Assembly (NCBI GenBank): GCA_013201405.1
Contig: JABMJC010000004.1
Location: 1 to 37,941, forward strand
Origin: Desulfobulbaceae bacterium
GTDB taxonomy: Bacteria; Desulfobacterota; Desulfobulbia; Desulfobulbales; Desulfobulbaceae
Direction of reading: 5' to 3'
DNA: 37,941 nt
The translations under genes were made by a program, and so were the position numbers. This document shows, one piece after another, positions 22,214 through 31,434 of this stretch (positions within the stretch are counted from its first letter, which is position 1; the number at the start of each line of letters is the position of its first letter). The notes under the pieces are model-generated. The model saw only the letters and a program-made list of their open reading frames with translations, was not told where the DNA came from and made no database searches.

Positions 22214-24136
22214 ATGCCGATTTCGCTCCTCGCCATTCCTTTTCTACCCCTGGCAGCCTTTGTGCTGACCCTGCTGTTTGGCAAACAGATGGGGACCAGG
22301 GCGCATTGGCTACCCATTGTCACGGTGCTGTTGTCCTTTTGCTGTGCCCTGGCGGCTTTTTTCCGCGTGCAAACAGGCACTGTTGTCAATGCGGATATCT
22401 ATACCTGGATCAGTTCCGGCGACTTCAAGGTCTCTGTGGGTTTTCTGGTGGATCAGCTCACCGCGGTCATGCTTCTGGTGGTCACCAGTGTCAGTTCTCT
22501 GGTGCATATCTATTCTGTGGGCTATATGCGGGGTGAAGAAGGGTACTACCGTTTCTTTGCCTATTTGAGCCTGTTTACCTTTTCCATGCTCATGCTGGTG
22601 ATGGGCAATAACTTCCTGCAGCTCTTTTTTGGCTGGGAGGCGGTGGGCTTGTCTTCTTACCTGCTCATCGGTTTTTACTACGAAAAGCAATCGGCCAGCG
22701 ATGCGGGTAAAAAGGCCTTTATTGTTAACCGGTTTGGCGATTTTGGTTTTCTTCTGGGCCTGTTGCTCATCTTCACCCAGTTCGGCAGCCTGCACTACAC
22801 CGAAGTCTTTGGCATGGCACAGAGCATTGACGGGAAATCTTTCAGCTTGCTGGGCATGGAGGTGCTGCTTCCCACGGTGATCGCCCTGTTACTCTTCTGC
22901 GGAGCCATCGGTAAATCGGCCCAAATTCCCCTGCATGTCTGGTTGCCGGACGCCATGGAAGGACCCACTCCGGTGAGTGCTCTCATCCATGCGGCCACCA
23001 TGGTTACTGCTGGTGTGTTTTTGGTGGCCCGGTGTAATCCGATCTTTGCGCTTTCGCCTTTTGCCTTGGATTGCATTACCGTGCTGGGAGCACTCACCGC
23101 ACTGTTTGCCGCAACCATTGCCCTGGTGCAGACGGATATCAAGCGGGTGGTGGCCTATTCTACGGTTAGCCAGTTGGCCTATATGTTCATTGCCTGTGGG
23201 GTCGGCGCCTATGCGGCCGGGATCTTTCATCTGTTCACCCATGCTTTTTTCAAGGCGCTACTCTTTCTTGGCTGCGGTTCGGTCATCCTGGGCATGCACC
23301 ACGAGCAGGATCTGCGTCATATGGGTGGCCTGAAAAAGTACATGCCCATCACCTACTGGACCTTTCTCCTAGCCTCGCTCTCCATTGCCGGTATGCCTCC
23401 CTTTGCAGGCTTTTTCAGCAAGGATGAAATCCTGCTCATGGCCTTTAATACAGGTACACCTGTTGGTCAGTTTGCCTATTGGATCGGGCTTTTTGTCGCC
23501 TTCCTCACCGCGTTTTATTCCTTTCGCTTGCTCTTTCTGGTCTTTCACGGGGAATTTCGCGGTACGGATGAGCAGAAAAAACATGTGCGTGAATCACCTT
23601 TGGTGGTCACCTTGCCACTCATACTTTTGGCGTTTGGTGCTGTGGCTTCAGGCTGGGTCGGCATCCCCGCAGCCCTGGGAGGTTCCAATCGCTGGGCACA
23701 TTTTCTGGAACCAATACTGGGTCATCCCCATGTACAGCTTTCCCATGGGGCGGAGTTGGGTTTGATTCTGCTCTCGGTCGTTGCCGGTGCAGCAGGTATT
23801 GTCCTGGCCTTTTTCATGTACAGGAAACGGCCAGAGCTCTCCACTGGCCTGGCCAGCCGTTTTGCAGGCATCTACCGGCTGCTACTCAACAAGTACTATG
23901 TGGATGAGCTGTACCAGCTGGCTATTGTCCGCCCTGCCTTGTGGTTCAGTCAGCGTGTGCTGCTTAGGATCGTTGATATGCGTGCCATCGAGGGGGTGGT
24001 CAATGGCCTGCCCCGCCTGATCGGTGCCTTTGGGCAAAAGTTGCGTTTGCTGCAAGATGGAGTGGTTTCACACTATCTGGCCTGGATGGGCGGCGGAGCC
24101 CTGGTGCTGATCGCCCTGCTGTTGACCAGAAATTAA
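22214..24136 (+). CDS. nuoL: NADH-quinone oxidoreductase subunit L
   Basis: This 640-residue antiporter-like subunit has about 16 membrane segments. It shows the family blocks GWEAVGLSSYLLIGFYY, IGKSAQIPLHVWLPDAMEGPTPVSALIHAATMVTAGVFLV (quoted in part: HVWLPDAMEGPTPVSALIHA) and the amphipathic lateral helix near the C-terminus. It pumps protons at the far end of the membrane arm. The key Glu, Lys and His residues of the discontinuous helices appear present. It lies two bases after nuoK. Confidence 0.96.
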   Translation: MPISLLAIPFLPLAAFVLTLLFGKQMGTRAHWLPIVTVLLSFCCALAAFFRVQTGTVVNADIYTWISSGDFKVSVGFLVDQLTAVMLLVVTSVSSLVHIYSVGYMRGEEGYYRFFAYLSLFTFSMLMLVMGNNFLQLFFGWEAVGLSSYLLIGFYYEKQSASDAGKKAFIVNRFGDFGFLLGLLLIFTQFGSLHYTEVFGMAQSIDGKSFSLLGMEVLLPTVIALLLFCGAIGKSAQIPLHVWLPDAMEGPTPVSALIHAATMVTAGVFLVARCNPIFALSPFALDCITVLGALTALFAATIALVQTDIKRVVAYSTVSQLAYMFIACGVGAYAAGIFHLFTHAFFKALLFLGCGSVILGMHHEQDLRHMGGLKKYMPITYWTFLLASLSIAGMPPFAGFFSKDEILLMAFNTGTPVGQFAYWIGLFVAFLTAFYSFRLLFLVFHGEFRGTDEQKKHVRESPLVVTLPLILLAFGAVASGWVGIPAALGGSNRWAHFLEPILGHPHVQLSHGAELGLILLSVVAGAAGIVLAFFMYRKRPELSTGLASRFAGIYRLLLNKYYVDELYQLAIVRPALWFSQRVLLRIVDMRAIEGVVNGLPRLIGAFGQKLRLLQDGVVSHYLAWMGGGALVLIALLLTRN

Positions 24137-24167
24137 GCCATAGTCATTCAAGGTTGAACAGGTACCC

Positions 24168-25667
24168 ATGCCTCTGCTCAGTGTTTTAATATTTTTCCCG
24201 GTGCTTGGCGGTCTTTCCCTCTTGTTTCTGGAGCGGAAAGCCGAGACAGTGCGACTGGTGGCCCTGGTGGTCAGCCTCTTTGAGTTGCTCTTTGTGCTGC
24301 CGATCTTTTTCTTGTTCGATAAAGGTACGCACCAGATGCAGTTTCGGGAGCAGTACGACTGGATTAGCGCCCTCAACATCAATTATGCCCTGGGAATCGA
24401 TGGCATTAGCGTCCTGTTTGTGCTGTTGACCGCCCTGATCACCGTGCTTTGTGTCTTGGTCTCCTGGGAGAGTATCCAAGAGAAGGCCAAAGAATTCTAT
24501 ATGGCCCTGCTGGTGTTGGAGGGGGCGATGGTGGGGGTATTCTGTGCCCTGGATTTCTTTCTCTTCTACGTGTTCTGGGAGGCCATGCTCATCCCGATGT
24601 TCCTGATCATCGGGGTGTGGGGTGGGCCAAATCGCCTCTACGCCACTATCAAGTTTTTTCTTTATACCCTGGTGGGCAGCCTGCTCATGTTGGTGGGCAT
24701 CATCCTGCTGTACCTGGCGGCCGGACGCAGCTTCGATATCTTGTTCTTGGCTGGGCAGGCCTATCCATTCAAGTTGCAAGTGCTGGTGTTCTGGTTGTTT
24801 TTCGCGGCCTTTGCGGTCAAGGTACCAATGTGGCCGGTGCATACCTGGTTGCCCGACGCCCATACCGAGGCCCCGACCGCAGGGTCGGTCATCCTAGCTG
24901 GTGTCTTGATCAAGATGGGGGCCTATGGTTTTCTTCGTTTTTCTCTGCCCATACTGCCCCAGGCCACCCAGGCCATGCTCACGCCCATGCTCGTGCTCTC
25001 GGTGATCGCCATTGTCTACGGCGCTTTGGTCTGTCTTGCCCAAACAGATATGAAGCGGCTTGTTGCCTACAGCTCGGTCAGCCATATGGGCTTTGTTACT
25101 CTGGGCCTTTTTGCCCTCAACCAGCAGGGGCTGGAAGGTAGTATCCTGCAGATGATCAACCATGGTCTGGTAACCGGGGCCCTCTTCCTTGCCATCGGCA
25201 TGGTGTATGATCGTACCCACACCCGCGAGATTGCCGCCTATGGCGGGCTGGCCAACATCATGCCCCTCTTTGCCGGCTTTTTTATGGTGTTCACCCTGGC
25301 AGCGGTGGGATTGCCCGGCACCAATGGCTTCATTGGAGAATGGCTTATCCTGCTTGGGGCTTTCAGGGCGCAGCCCCTGTATGCGGTTATTGCGGCCACC
25401 GGTTTGATTTTGGGTGCCTGGTATATGTTGTGGCTCTATCAGCGCATTTTCTTTGGCGGGGTGAACGAGGGACTGCGCCAGCTTGCTCCACTGAATCTGC
25501 GTGAAATTTTAACGCTTGCGCCGCTGGTGCTGCTTATTTTCTGGATTGGTGTCTATCCTGACGCCTTGCTGGATTTTCTCCGGGTTTCCGTGGGTCACCT
25601 GGTGGAACAGGTGCATGGTGCCGGATTGGCAGAGGCCGGGCGTACAGCCTTGATGGCCATCCCCTGA
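24168..25667 (+). CDS. nuoM: NADH-quinone oxidoreductase subunit M
   Basis: This 499-residue antiporter-like membrane subunit shows NYALGIDGISVLFVLLT, FWEAMLIPMFLIIGVWGG and VHTWLPDAHTEAPTAGSVILAGVLIKMGAYG (quoted in part: WLPDAHTEAPTAGSVILAG), all typical of NuoM. It provides one of the proton channels of complex I. The gap to nuoL is 31 bases with no terminator. Confidence 0.96.
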   Translation: MPLLSVLIFFPVLGGLSLLFLERKAETVRLVALVVSLFELLFVLPIFFLFDKGTHQMQFREQYDWISALNINYALGIDGISVLFVLLTALITVLCVLVSWESIQEKAKEFYMALLVLEGAMVGVFCALDFFLFYVFWEAMLIPMFLIIGVWGGPNRLYATIKFFLYTLVGSLLMLVGIILLYLAAGRSFDILFLAGQAYPFKLQVLVFWLFFAAFAVKVPMWPVHTWLPDAHTEAPTAGSVILAGVLIKMGAYGFLRFSLPILPQATQAMLTPMLVLSVIAIVYGALVCLAQTDMKRLVAYSSVSHMGFVTLGLFALNQQGLEGSILQMINHGLVTGALFLAIGMVYDRTHTREIAAYGGLANIMPLFAGFFMVFTLAAVGLPGTNGFIGEWLILLGAFRAQPLYAVIAATGLILGAWYMLWLYQRIFFGGVNEGLRQLAPLNLREILTLAPLVLLIFWIGVYPDALLDFLRVSVGHLVEQVHGAGLAEAGRTALMAIP

Positions 25668-25693
25668 ATGTCAGAAAGGAAGTCTAGACTGAG

Positions 25694-27157
25694 ATGATTG
25701 AACAGCTCGTTGTTCTCAATCCCGCCGCCTTTTCCTGGGGCATGATTACCCCGGTTTTACCGGAACTGGTCTTGCTGGCCATTGGTGTGGCCCTGATTGT
25801 GCTTGATCTGTTCGCCCCCCGTCAGCGTCAGCTTTTGCCCTGGATGACTGTTTTGGGCGTCTCTGCTGTTCTTCTGGTGAATCTGGGCATGTATACACCG
25901 GCTGAGCCAGGGGCTATGCTTCGAAACGATGCCTATTCGGCCTTTTTCTGCACCCTCTGTCTGGCCAGTGTCATTCTGGCCGCCCTGATGCGGGAGTTTT
26001 ACAGTACGCAGGTACAGTCCCATCAGGGTGAATTCTATAGCCTCTTGGTTTTTTCCGCAGTGGGCATGATGATCATGGTCGCCTCGGTGGATCTGATCAC
26101 CATCTACCTGGGACTTGAACTGATGGCCCTGCCCATCTACGTGCTCACCGGCATGCACAAAAAGGACCTGCGCACCAGCGAAGCAGCGGCCAAGTATTTT
26201 CTCATGGGCGTTTTTGCCTCGGCCTTTCTGCTCTTTGGTATGTCCCTGCTGTTTGGCCTGACCGGCACCACCAATGTGGCGGAAATTGGCGCATATATTG
26301 GCAGGAACAATCTTGCTGACAATGCCAGCCTGGTGATGGCATTAGCCCTGCTTATAGCTGGTTTGTGTTTCAAGGTGGCAGTGGTGCCCTTCCATATGTG
26401 GACGCCGGATGTCTACGAAGGCGCACCCACGGTGCTCACCGCCTTCATGAGTGTGGGACCCAAGGCAGCGGGTTTTGCCGTTTTCGGCCGCATCATGTTG
26501 GCAGTCTTTCCGGAGCTACACGCAAACTGGGGGCCGGTGTTGGCGTTGCTTGCGGTATTGACTATGCTGGTCGGTAATATTACTGCCTTGGTGCAAAGCA
26601 GCCTGAAGAGAATGCTCGCCTATTCGGCCATAGCCCATGCGGGTTATGCCCTGTTGGGAATCGCAGCCGGTAGTGCCAGCGGCATGGCAGCAGCCATGAG
26701 CTATCTTTTTATCTATCTGTTCATGAATATGGGAGCCTTTGCCATTCTCATCATCTTCTCGCAGGGCGTGGAGCAGGGTGAATCTATTGACAGCTGTCGG
26801 GGCATGGCATCGAGAAATCCGGTACTGGCTCTATGTATGTTGATTTTTATGTTTTCCTTGACCGGTATTCCGCCGACAGGCGGTTTTACTGGCAAATTTT
26901 ACCTGTTCCAGTCTGCTGTGGCTGCCGGATATACAGCAGCGGTGATCGCGGCGGTGCTTTTAAGCGCCATGTCTGCCTTTTTCTACCTGCGGGTGATCCG
27001 CCTGATGTACATGAGCGGGCCTGAACAGCAGCCGGCCATCACTGCTCCTTCTGTGGGGATGCTGGTGGTGCTGGGCATTGCCGTGGCTGGCGTGCTGGCC
27101 ACAGGCCTTGTTCCGGGTGCGCTATTCGACTGGGCACAGCGGGCCATGCTGCCCTGA
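25694..27157 (+). CDS. nuoN: NADH-quinone oxidoreductase subunit N
   Basis: This 487-residue antiporter-like subunit shows YLGLELMALPIYVL, VVPFHMWTPDVYEGAPT and GIPPTGGFTGKFYLF, which are NuoN signatures. It is the third proton-pumping subunit. An AAGGAAG site precedes the start. It closes the nuo run, and no NuoE, NuoF or NuoG gene follows within the window. I see no strong terminator in the 102 bases to the next gene. Confidence 0.96.
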   Translation: MIEQLVVLNPAAFSWGMITPVLPELVLLAIGVALIVLDLFAPRQRQLLPWMTVLGVSAVLLVNLGMYTPAEPGAMLRNDAYSAFFCTLCLASVILAALMREFYSTQVQSHQGEFYSLLVFSAVGMMIMVASVDLITIYLGLELMALPIYVLTGMHKKDLRTSEAAAKYFLMGVFASAFLLFGMSLLFGLTGTTNVAEIGAYIGRNNLADNASLVMALALLIAGLCFKVAVVPFHMWTPDVYEGAPTVLTAFMSVGPKAAGFAVFGRIMLAVFPELHANWGPVLALLAVLTMLVGNITALVQSSLKRMLAYSAIAHAGYALLGIAAGSASGMAAAMSYLFIYLFMNMGAFAILIIFSQGVEQGESIDSCRGMASRNPVLALCMLIFMFSLTGIPPTGGFTGKFYLFQSAVAAGYTAAVIAAVLLSAMSAFFYLRVIRLMYMSGPEQQPAITAPSVGMLVVLGIAVAGVLATGLVPGALFDWAQRAMLP

Positions 27158-27259
27158 GCCAGCGTTCTTTTATAAGACACTTATTTTCGGGTCGCACAGT
27201 ACTGCGCTTGGAGGCAAGAGTCTGGCTTACTGAACTGCGGACCTTGCCAGGAGAACAGC

Positions 27260-27457
27260 ATGCCATATGCGAACATCAAGGTAACCGACGAAGGGGTGAG
27301 CCCTGCGCAAAAGGTCGAGTTGATTACCGGTGTCACTGAGTTGCTGCAGCGGGTGCTGCACAAAAATCCGGCGACCACCGTGGTGGTCATTGATGAGGTC
27401 GCCACCGACAACTGGGATGTTGGCGGCGAGCAGGTCAGCATCTTGAGGAAGAAATAG
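27260..27457 (+). CDS. 4-oxalocrotonate tautomerase-family protein
   Basis: This 65-residue protein begins MPYANIKVTDEGVS, so that Met removal exposes the catalytic N-terminal proline of the tautomerase superfamily. The rest (AQKVELITGVTELLQRVLHKNPATTVVVIDEV, quoted in part: KNPATTVVVIDEV) fits the beta-alpha-beta fold and length of 4-oxalocrotonate tautomerase. Such enzymes interconvert enol and keto acids, but small members have varied substrates. An AGGAG site precedes the ATG. It sits between nuoN and the deacetylase cluster, and no aromatic-degradation genes are nearby, so the substrate is open. Confidence 0.88.
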   Translation: MPYANIKVTDEGVSPAQKVELITGVTELLQRVLHKNPATTVVVIDEVATDNWDVGGEQVSILRKK

Positions 27458-27575
27458 GTACTGCTTTCGGTAGGTAAGCGGATGTGGTCGTAGACGCTTT
27501 TAGGTCTCCTCTTATTTATCGAAATGAGTTGACTTGGACCACCCCGGTGTAATTTCGTTTGCCGTGGAGAGTTGC

Positions 27576-28541
27576 ATGCGGCACGGTTCTTCACTTATCC
27601 TCATTACAGATCCCGCCTATAGTCGGCACGATACCGGCGGCGGCGACCATCCGGAAATTGCGGAACGCCTGCAGGTGATTCGCGAGGCCCTGGACCAGAG
27701 TTCCTTTGCCCAAAACATCCATATAGCAGTACCCCGGCCTGCAAGCCGCGCAGAACTCTTGGCCTTTCATGATGAGGCCTGGCTCTTTCGCTTTGAAGAA
27801 GCAGTGCTTTCCGGCCGCACCTATGTGGATCATCCTGATAATCAGGTCTGTTACGAATCCTACGCCATTGCCATGCTGTCGGCCGGTGCCGGGCTCAGTG
27901 GCATCGACCAGGTTGAACGGGGCCAGGTTGGCAACGTGGTTTTCTGCCTGACCAGGCCGCCAGGCCACCATGCCGAGGCAAACCAGCCCTTTGGTTTCTG
28001 TTTTTTCAATAACTGTGTCATTGCTGCCCGTTACTGGCAAAACCATTATGGTCGCACCAGAGTGGCAGTATTTGATTTCGATGCCCACCATGGCAACGGC
28101 ATCCAGAGCGCCCTGGAATCCGAGAACAATAGTGCCTACGTGTCCATCCATGAGCACCCCAGCTTCAGTTTTTCCGGTACCGGCTGGGAGGAGGAGCGGG
28201 GACTCGGTTCGGGCAAGGGAAGCATCCTCAATCTGCCGCTTCCGCCAGGTGCAGGTGATGCGCAGGTACAGCGCCTGCTTCCGAGAATTCGTCTTTTTCT
28301 TGAGGAGATGCAGCCCGATGCCTTGGTTGTTGGTGCAGGATTCGATGCCCATGTGGAAGATGACATGTCTGGCTTGGCCTATACAACTCCACTGTATCAG
28401 GAACTTGGTCGTTTTGTTCGCGCACTGGGGCGGGATATCTGCAGTGGCCGGGTGGTATCCATTCTTGAAGGCGGTTATCATCTGCCGCGGCTGGGCGAAT
28501 GTGCTACGGCTTATCTTGCCGGACTTTTGCAAGAAGAATGA
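27576..28541 (+). CDS. Histone-deacetylase-family protein deacetylase, AcuC-like
   Basis: I use the ATG at 27576 (321 residues) with a GGAGAG site; the frame from 27534 starts with TTG. The class II HDAC-type signature is visible: RPPGHHAEANQPFGFCFFNN (His131, His132), zinc ligands in DFDAHHGNG (Asp169, His171) and a third Asp in GAGFDAHVEDD. Bacterial relatives remove acetyl groups from protein lysines or from polyamines. Here it is the first gene of a set with an AcuB-like CBS protein, an acyl-CoA synthetase and a GNAT fusion, so reversing acetylation of the acetate-activating enzymes is the likely job. That role is inference from context. Confidence 0.88.
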   Translation: MRHGSSLILITDPAYSRHDTGGGDHPEIAERLQVIREALDQSSFAQNIHIAVPRPASRAELLAFHDEAWLFRFEEAVLSGRTYVDHPDNQVCYESYAIAMLSAGAGLSGIDQVERGQVGNVVFCLTRPPGHHAEANQPFGFCFFNNCVIAARYWQNHYGRTRVAVFDFDAHHGNGIQSALESENNSAYVSIHEHPSFSFSGTGWEEERGLGSGKGSILNLPLPPGAGDAQVQRLLPRIRLFLEEMQPDALVVGAGFDAHVEDDMSGLAYTTPLYQELGRFVRALGRDICSGRVVSILEGGYHLPRLGECATAYLAGLLQEE

Positions 28542-28595
28542 TCCTGCACCTGCCAGGCGCAGCAAGAGTACAGAACGCAGGGTTTTGGAGGCAAT

Positions 28596-29252
28596 ATGTT
28601 CATCCATTATCATATGACCCCCACACCAACCACCATGCATCCGGAGCAAACCGTGGCCGAGGCCATTGCTATACTGGAGCACTATCCTTTCCGGCACCTG
28701 CCTGTAGTGGATGATGAGGGGGTGCTGCAGGGTATGATTTCCGATCGGGATTTGCGCTCTGCCCGGCCGTCCAATGTGGCCAGCAGCAGTCAGCGGGAAA
28801 TAGTGGAGAGCAAGGTCATGCAAACAGGGCTTGCACAGATCATGAGTACCAATTGCCGCACCCTTTCTGCCATGGCCACCCTGGATGACGCCCTGTTCCT
28901 CTTTGAGGCGAACGCCATTGGTGCTCTGCCGGTTTTGGATGATGAGCGACGGGTGATTGGCATCTTTACCAATGGCGACTTGCTGAAGGCCTACAAGAAT
29001 CTCTTTGGAGTGGGCGAACGCGGCGCTGCCCTGATCTCCATTGTGGATGATGATGATCCGCGCATCATGAGTAAACTCATTTGCATCCTGGAGGAAAAGA
29101 ATGTGCACTGCACCCGGTTGCTGCGCAAGGCTGCGACCCGGCGCACTAGGGCCATGATCTATTTGCGGGTGAACACTTACAATATCCGTGCCGTGCAAAA
29201 GGCAGTCGAGGCGGCCGGGTATGAGATCCACGTACCCTACGCCACCCGTTGA
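28596..29252 (+). CDS. CBS-domain protein with C-terminal ACT-like region, AcuB-like
   Basis: This 218-residue protein has two CBS domains (about 3-60 and 80-140; HLPVVDDEGVLQGMISDRDL and ALPVLDDERRVIGIFTNGDL) followed by a C-terminal region (about 143-215) that fits an ACT-like fold. This is the layout of AcuB from the Bacillus acetoin/acetate locus. CBS pairs often bind adenine nucleotides and could report energy charge. A GGAGG site precedes the ATG. It is placed between the deacetylase and the acyl-CoA synthetase. Confidence 0.85.
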   Translation: MFIHYHMTPTPTTMHPEQTVAEAIAILEHYPFRHLPVVDDEGVLQGMISDRDLRSARPSNVASSSQREIVESKVMQTGLAQIMSTNCRTLSAMATLDDALFLFEANAIGALPVLDDERRVIGIFTNGDLLKAYKNLFGVGERGAALISIVDDDDPRIMSKLICILEEKNVHCTRLLRKAATRRTRAMIYLRVNTYNIRAVQKAVEAAGYEIHVPYATR

Positions 29253-29293
29253 ACTGCAAGTGTCTGTGTACCATCTAAGAGCGCGAGGTCTGT

Positions 29294-31411
29294 ATGCTTG
29301 AGAAACTCTTTTCTCCCCAATCGGTTGCAGTTATCGGCGCCTCGAAGGTAAAGGGCAAGGTTGGCCACACCACCTTGCACAATCTTGTCCAGGCGGGTTT
29401 TAGAGGGCCGATTGTTCCGGTCAACCCGCAGGGGGGGGAAATTCTGGGTCTTAAGGTATATGCACATCTTGCCGATTATCCCCATGTCATTGATTTGGCC
29501 CTGATCACAGTGCCTGCTGAAAAAACCCTGGATGCGGTGCAGGACGCCATTGCCAAGAAGGTGAGCGCAGTGGTGGTAGTGGCTTCAGGATTCAAAGAAA
29601 GCGGTCCGAGCGGTGCACAACTGGAAGAGGAGTTGGTGGCTCTGTGTGCCAAGGGAGGAGTACGGCTTTTGGGTCCCAACTGCCTGGGATTGATCAACAC
29701 GCATCTGCAACTGAACGCCTCCTTTTCCCGGCGTATGCCGCAACTAGGAAAGTTGGCGGTATTTTCCCAGTCCGGTGCGCTCTGTACTGCCATGATGGAT
29801 GAGGCTGATTCCCGCAGGCTGGGAGTGAGTGTGTCAGTATCCATTGGCAACAAGGCAGACATTACCGAGGTGGATATCCTCTCCTATTTGGCCAGCGATG
29901 AGGCCACTAAGGTTATCACCGGTTATCTGGAAGATATTACCGATGGTGACCAGTTCGTCAAGTCGGCGGAGGAGGCGAGTAAGCAGAAACCAGTGGTGAT
30001 CCTCAAGGCAGGCATCACCGAAGCGGGTGCGCGGGCAGCATCGCACCACACCGGGGTGGCCACTGGCCAAGACACAGCCTATGGGGCGGCCTTCAAGCGG
30101 GCGGGCATCTGTCGGGCCGACACCTTTGAAGCGCTCTTCGATTACGCTACAGCCCTTGCTCTGCAACCGCCACCCCAGGGAGACCGGGTTTTCATCCTGA
30201 CCAATTCTGGCGGCACCGGTACTGTGGCAGCCGATGCAGTGGAAAAGGCAGACATGTTGGTTCCCCAGTTGTCTGAGGACCTGCGTGCGGAACTCACCCG
30301 CATTCTGCCGGTGCGGGGGTATATCAATAATCCCACCGATGTGTCGGCCGGAGCCACACCGCAACAGTACGTGGATGCACTCAAGGCAGTCCAGGCCAAT
30401 CCTGATATTGACGCGGTACTGGTGGTGCTGGCGCCGCAATACATCAACGAACCTGCAGCCACGGTGCGTGCCATTGCCGCCAACCTGGATGGTGTCACCC
30501 CGGTACTGGCCTCGTTCCTCGGTAGCCGCGAAGGTATGCCTACCCGGGCCGAACTGGCCGAGGCTGGTTTGCCTTTTTATCCCTCGCCCGAACGGGCCGT
30601 AGGCGCACTCAAGGCCATGCACGAATACGGGGTGTGGCGGCGCAGACCTGCACGCCACGTGGTGCGCTTCCCGGTGAATCGCCGCCGGGTGGAGCGAATC
30701 ATTACCCATTGGCAACGCAGTGGCCATTCACGGCTGGATGAGGTCAGGTCAAAGAGCATTCTCAAATCTTACGGCTTTCGTATCATGTCTGGCCGGCTCA
30801 CCAGTAGCCCGGAGGAGGCCATAGAAATTGCCCAATTCATCGGTTATCCAGTGGCCATGAAAGTTGTCTCGCCCCACATTGTGCGGAAAAGTGATCTGGG
30901 CGGGGTGCGCCTCAACATCGGTTCCAGCGAAGAGGTGGCCGATGCCTTTGACCTGATGATGCTGCGTTTGCGCAAACATGCGCCCAATGCACTCATTGAG
31001 GGTGTGTATGTGGAGAAGATGGCGGAAAAGGGCCTGGAGGTGATCATCGGTATGACCCGTGATCCCCAGTTCGGTCCCATGCTCATGTTTGGTTTGGGCG
31101 GCATTTTTGTGGAGGTGATGAAGGATGTCACCTTCCATTTGGCACCCATCACCGAAGGAGAGGCGGTGCAGATGCTCAAGTCCACCCGTTCCTATGAGCT
31201 GTTGGAGGGCAAACGCGGTACCAAGGAAGTGGACATTGCGGCCATTGCCGTGGCTCTGCAGCGCATCAGCCAGCTGACCACCGACTTTCCGCAGATTGTC
31301 GAACTGGATATCAACCCACTCATTATTGGTGAGCGGGAGCTTGAGCCGGTGGTGGTGGATGCGGGCATGACCTTTGCCAGCAATGTGCAAGAAAATGGCA
31401 AGGGCAGTTGA
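29294..31411 (+). CDS. ADP-forming acetate/acyl-CoA synthetase, fused alpha-beta form
   Basis: This 705-residue protein carries a CoA-binding Rossmann domain at the start (SVAVIGASKVKGKVG), two succinyl-CoA-ligase-like domains (VFSQSGALC at 157-164; SHHTGVATGQD with His252 as the likely phosphohistidine) and a C-terminal ATP-grasp domain (about 480-700). The enzyme converts an acyl-CoA, ADP and phosphate to the acid, CoA and ATP, or runs in reverse. It conserves energy in anaerobes and differs from AMP-forming AcsA. The next gene starts at or near its stop, which indicates an operon with the CoA-transferase. The specificity for acetate is not proven by sequence. Confidence 0.92.
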   Translation: MLEKLFSPQSVAVIGASKVKGKVGHTTLHNLVQAGFRGPIVPVNPQGGEILGLKVYAHLADYPHVIDLALITVPAEKTLDAVQDAIAKKVSAVVVVASGFKESGPSGAQLEEELVALCAKGGVRLLGPNCLGLINTHLQLNASFSRRMPQLGKLAVFSQSGALCTAMMDEADSRRLGVSVSVSIGNKADITEVDILSYLASDEATKVITGYLEDITDGDQFVKSAEEASKQKPVVILKAGITEAGARAASHHTGVATGQDTAYGAAFKRAGICRADTFEALFDYATALALQPPPQGDRVFILTNSGGTGTVAADAVEKADMLVPQLSEDLRAELTRILPVRGYINNPTDVSAGATPQQYVDALKAVQANPDIDAVLVVLAPQYINEPAATVRAIAANLDGVTPVLASFLGSREGMPTRAELAEAGLPFYPSPERAVGALKAMHEYGVWRRRPARHVVRFPVNRRRVERIITHWQRSGHSRLDEVRSKSILKSYGFRIMSGRLTSSPEEAIEIAQFIGYPVAMKVVSPHIVRKSDLGGVRLNIGSSEEVADAFDLMMLRLRKHAPNALIEGVYVEKMAEKGLEVIIGMTRDPQFGPMLMFGLGGIFVEVMKDVTFHLAPITEGEAVQMLKSTRSYELLEGKRGTKEVDIAAIAVALQRISQLTTDFPQIVELDINPLIIGERELEPVVVDAGMTFASNVQENGKGS

Positions 31412-31434
31412 GGCTTTATTACCAGGGGGCTGCA

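Noticed and set aside
27591-29231. A 546-codon open frame on the - strand
   Set aside because: It is antisense to the AcuC-like and AcuB-like genes, which have clear motifs and ribosome binding sites; it has no motif of its own.
29834-30727. A 297-codon frame opposite the acyl-CoA synthetase
   Set aside because: It is the antisense shadow of a conserved enzyme and has no family pattern.
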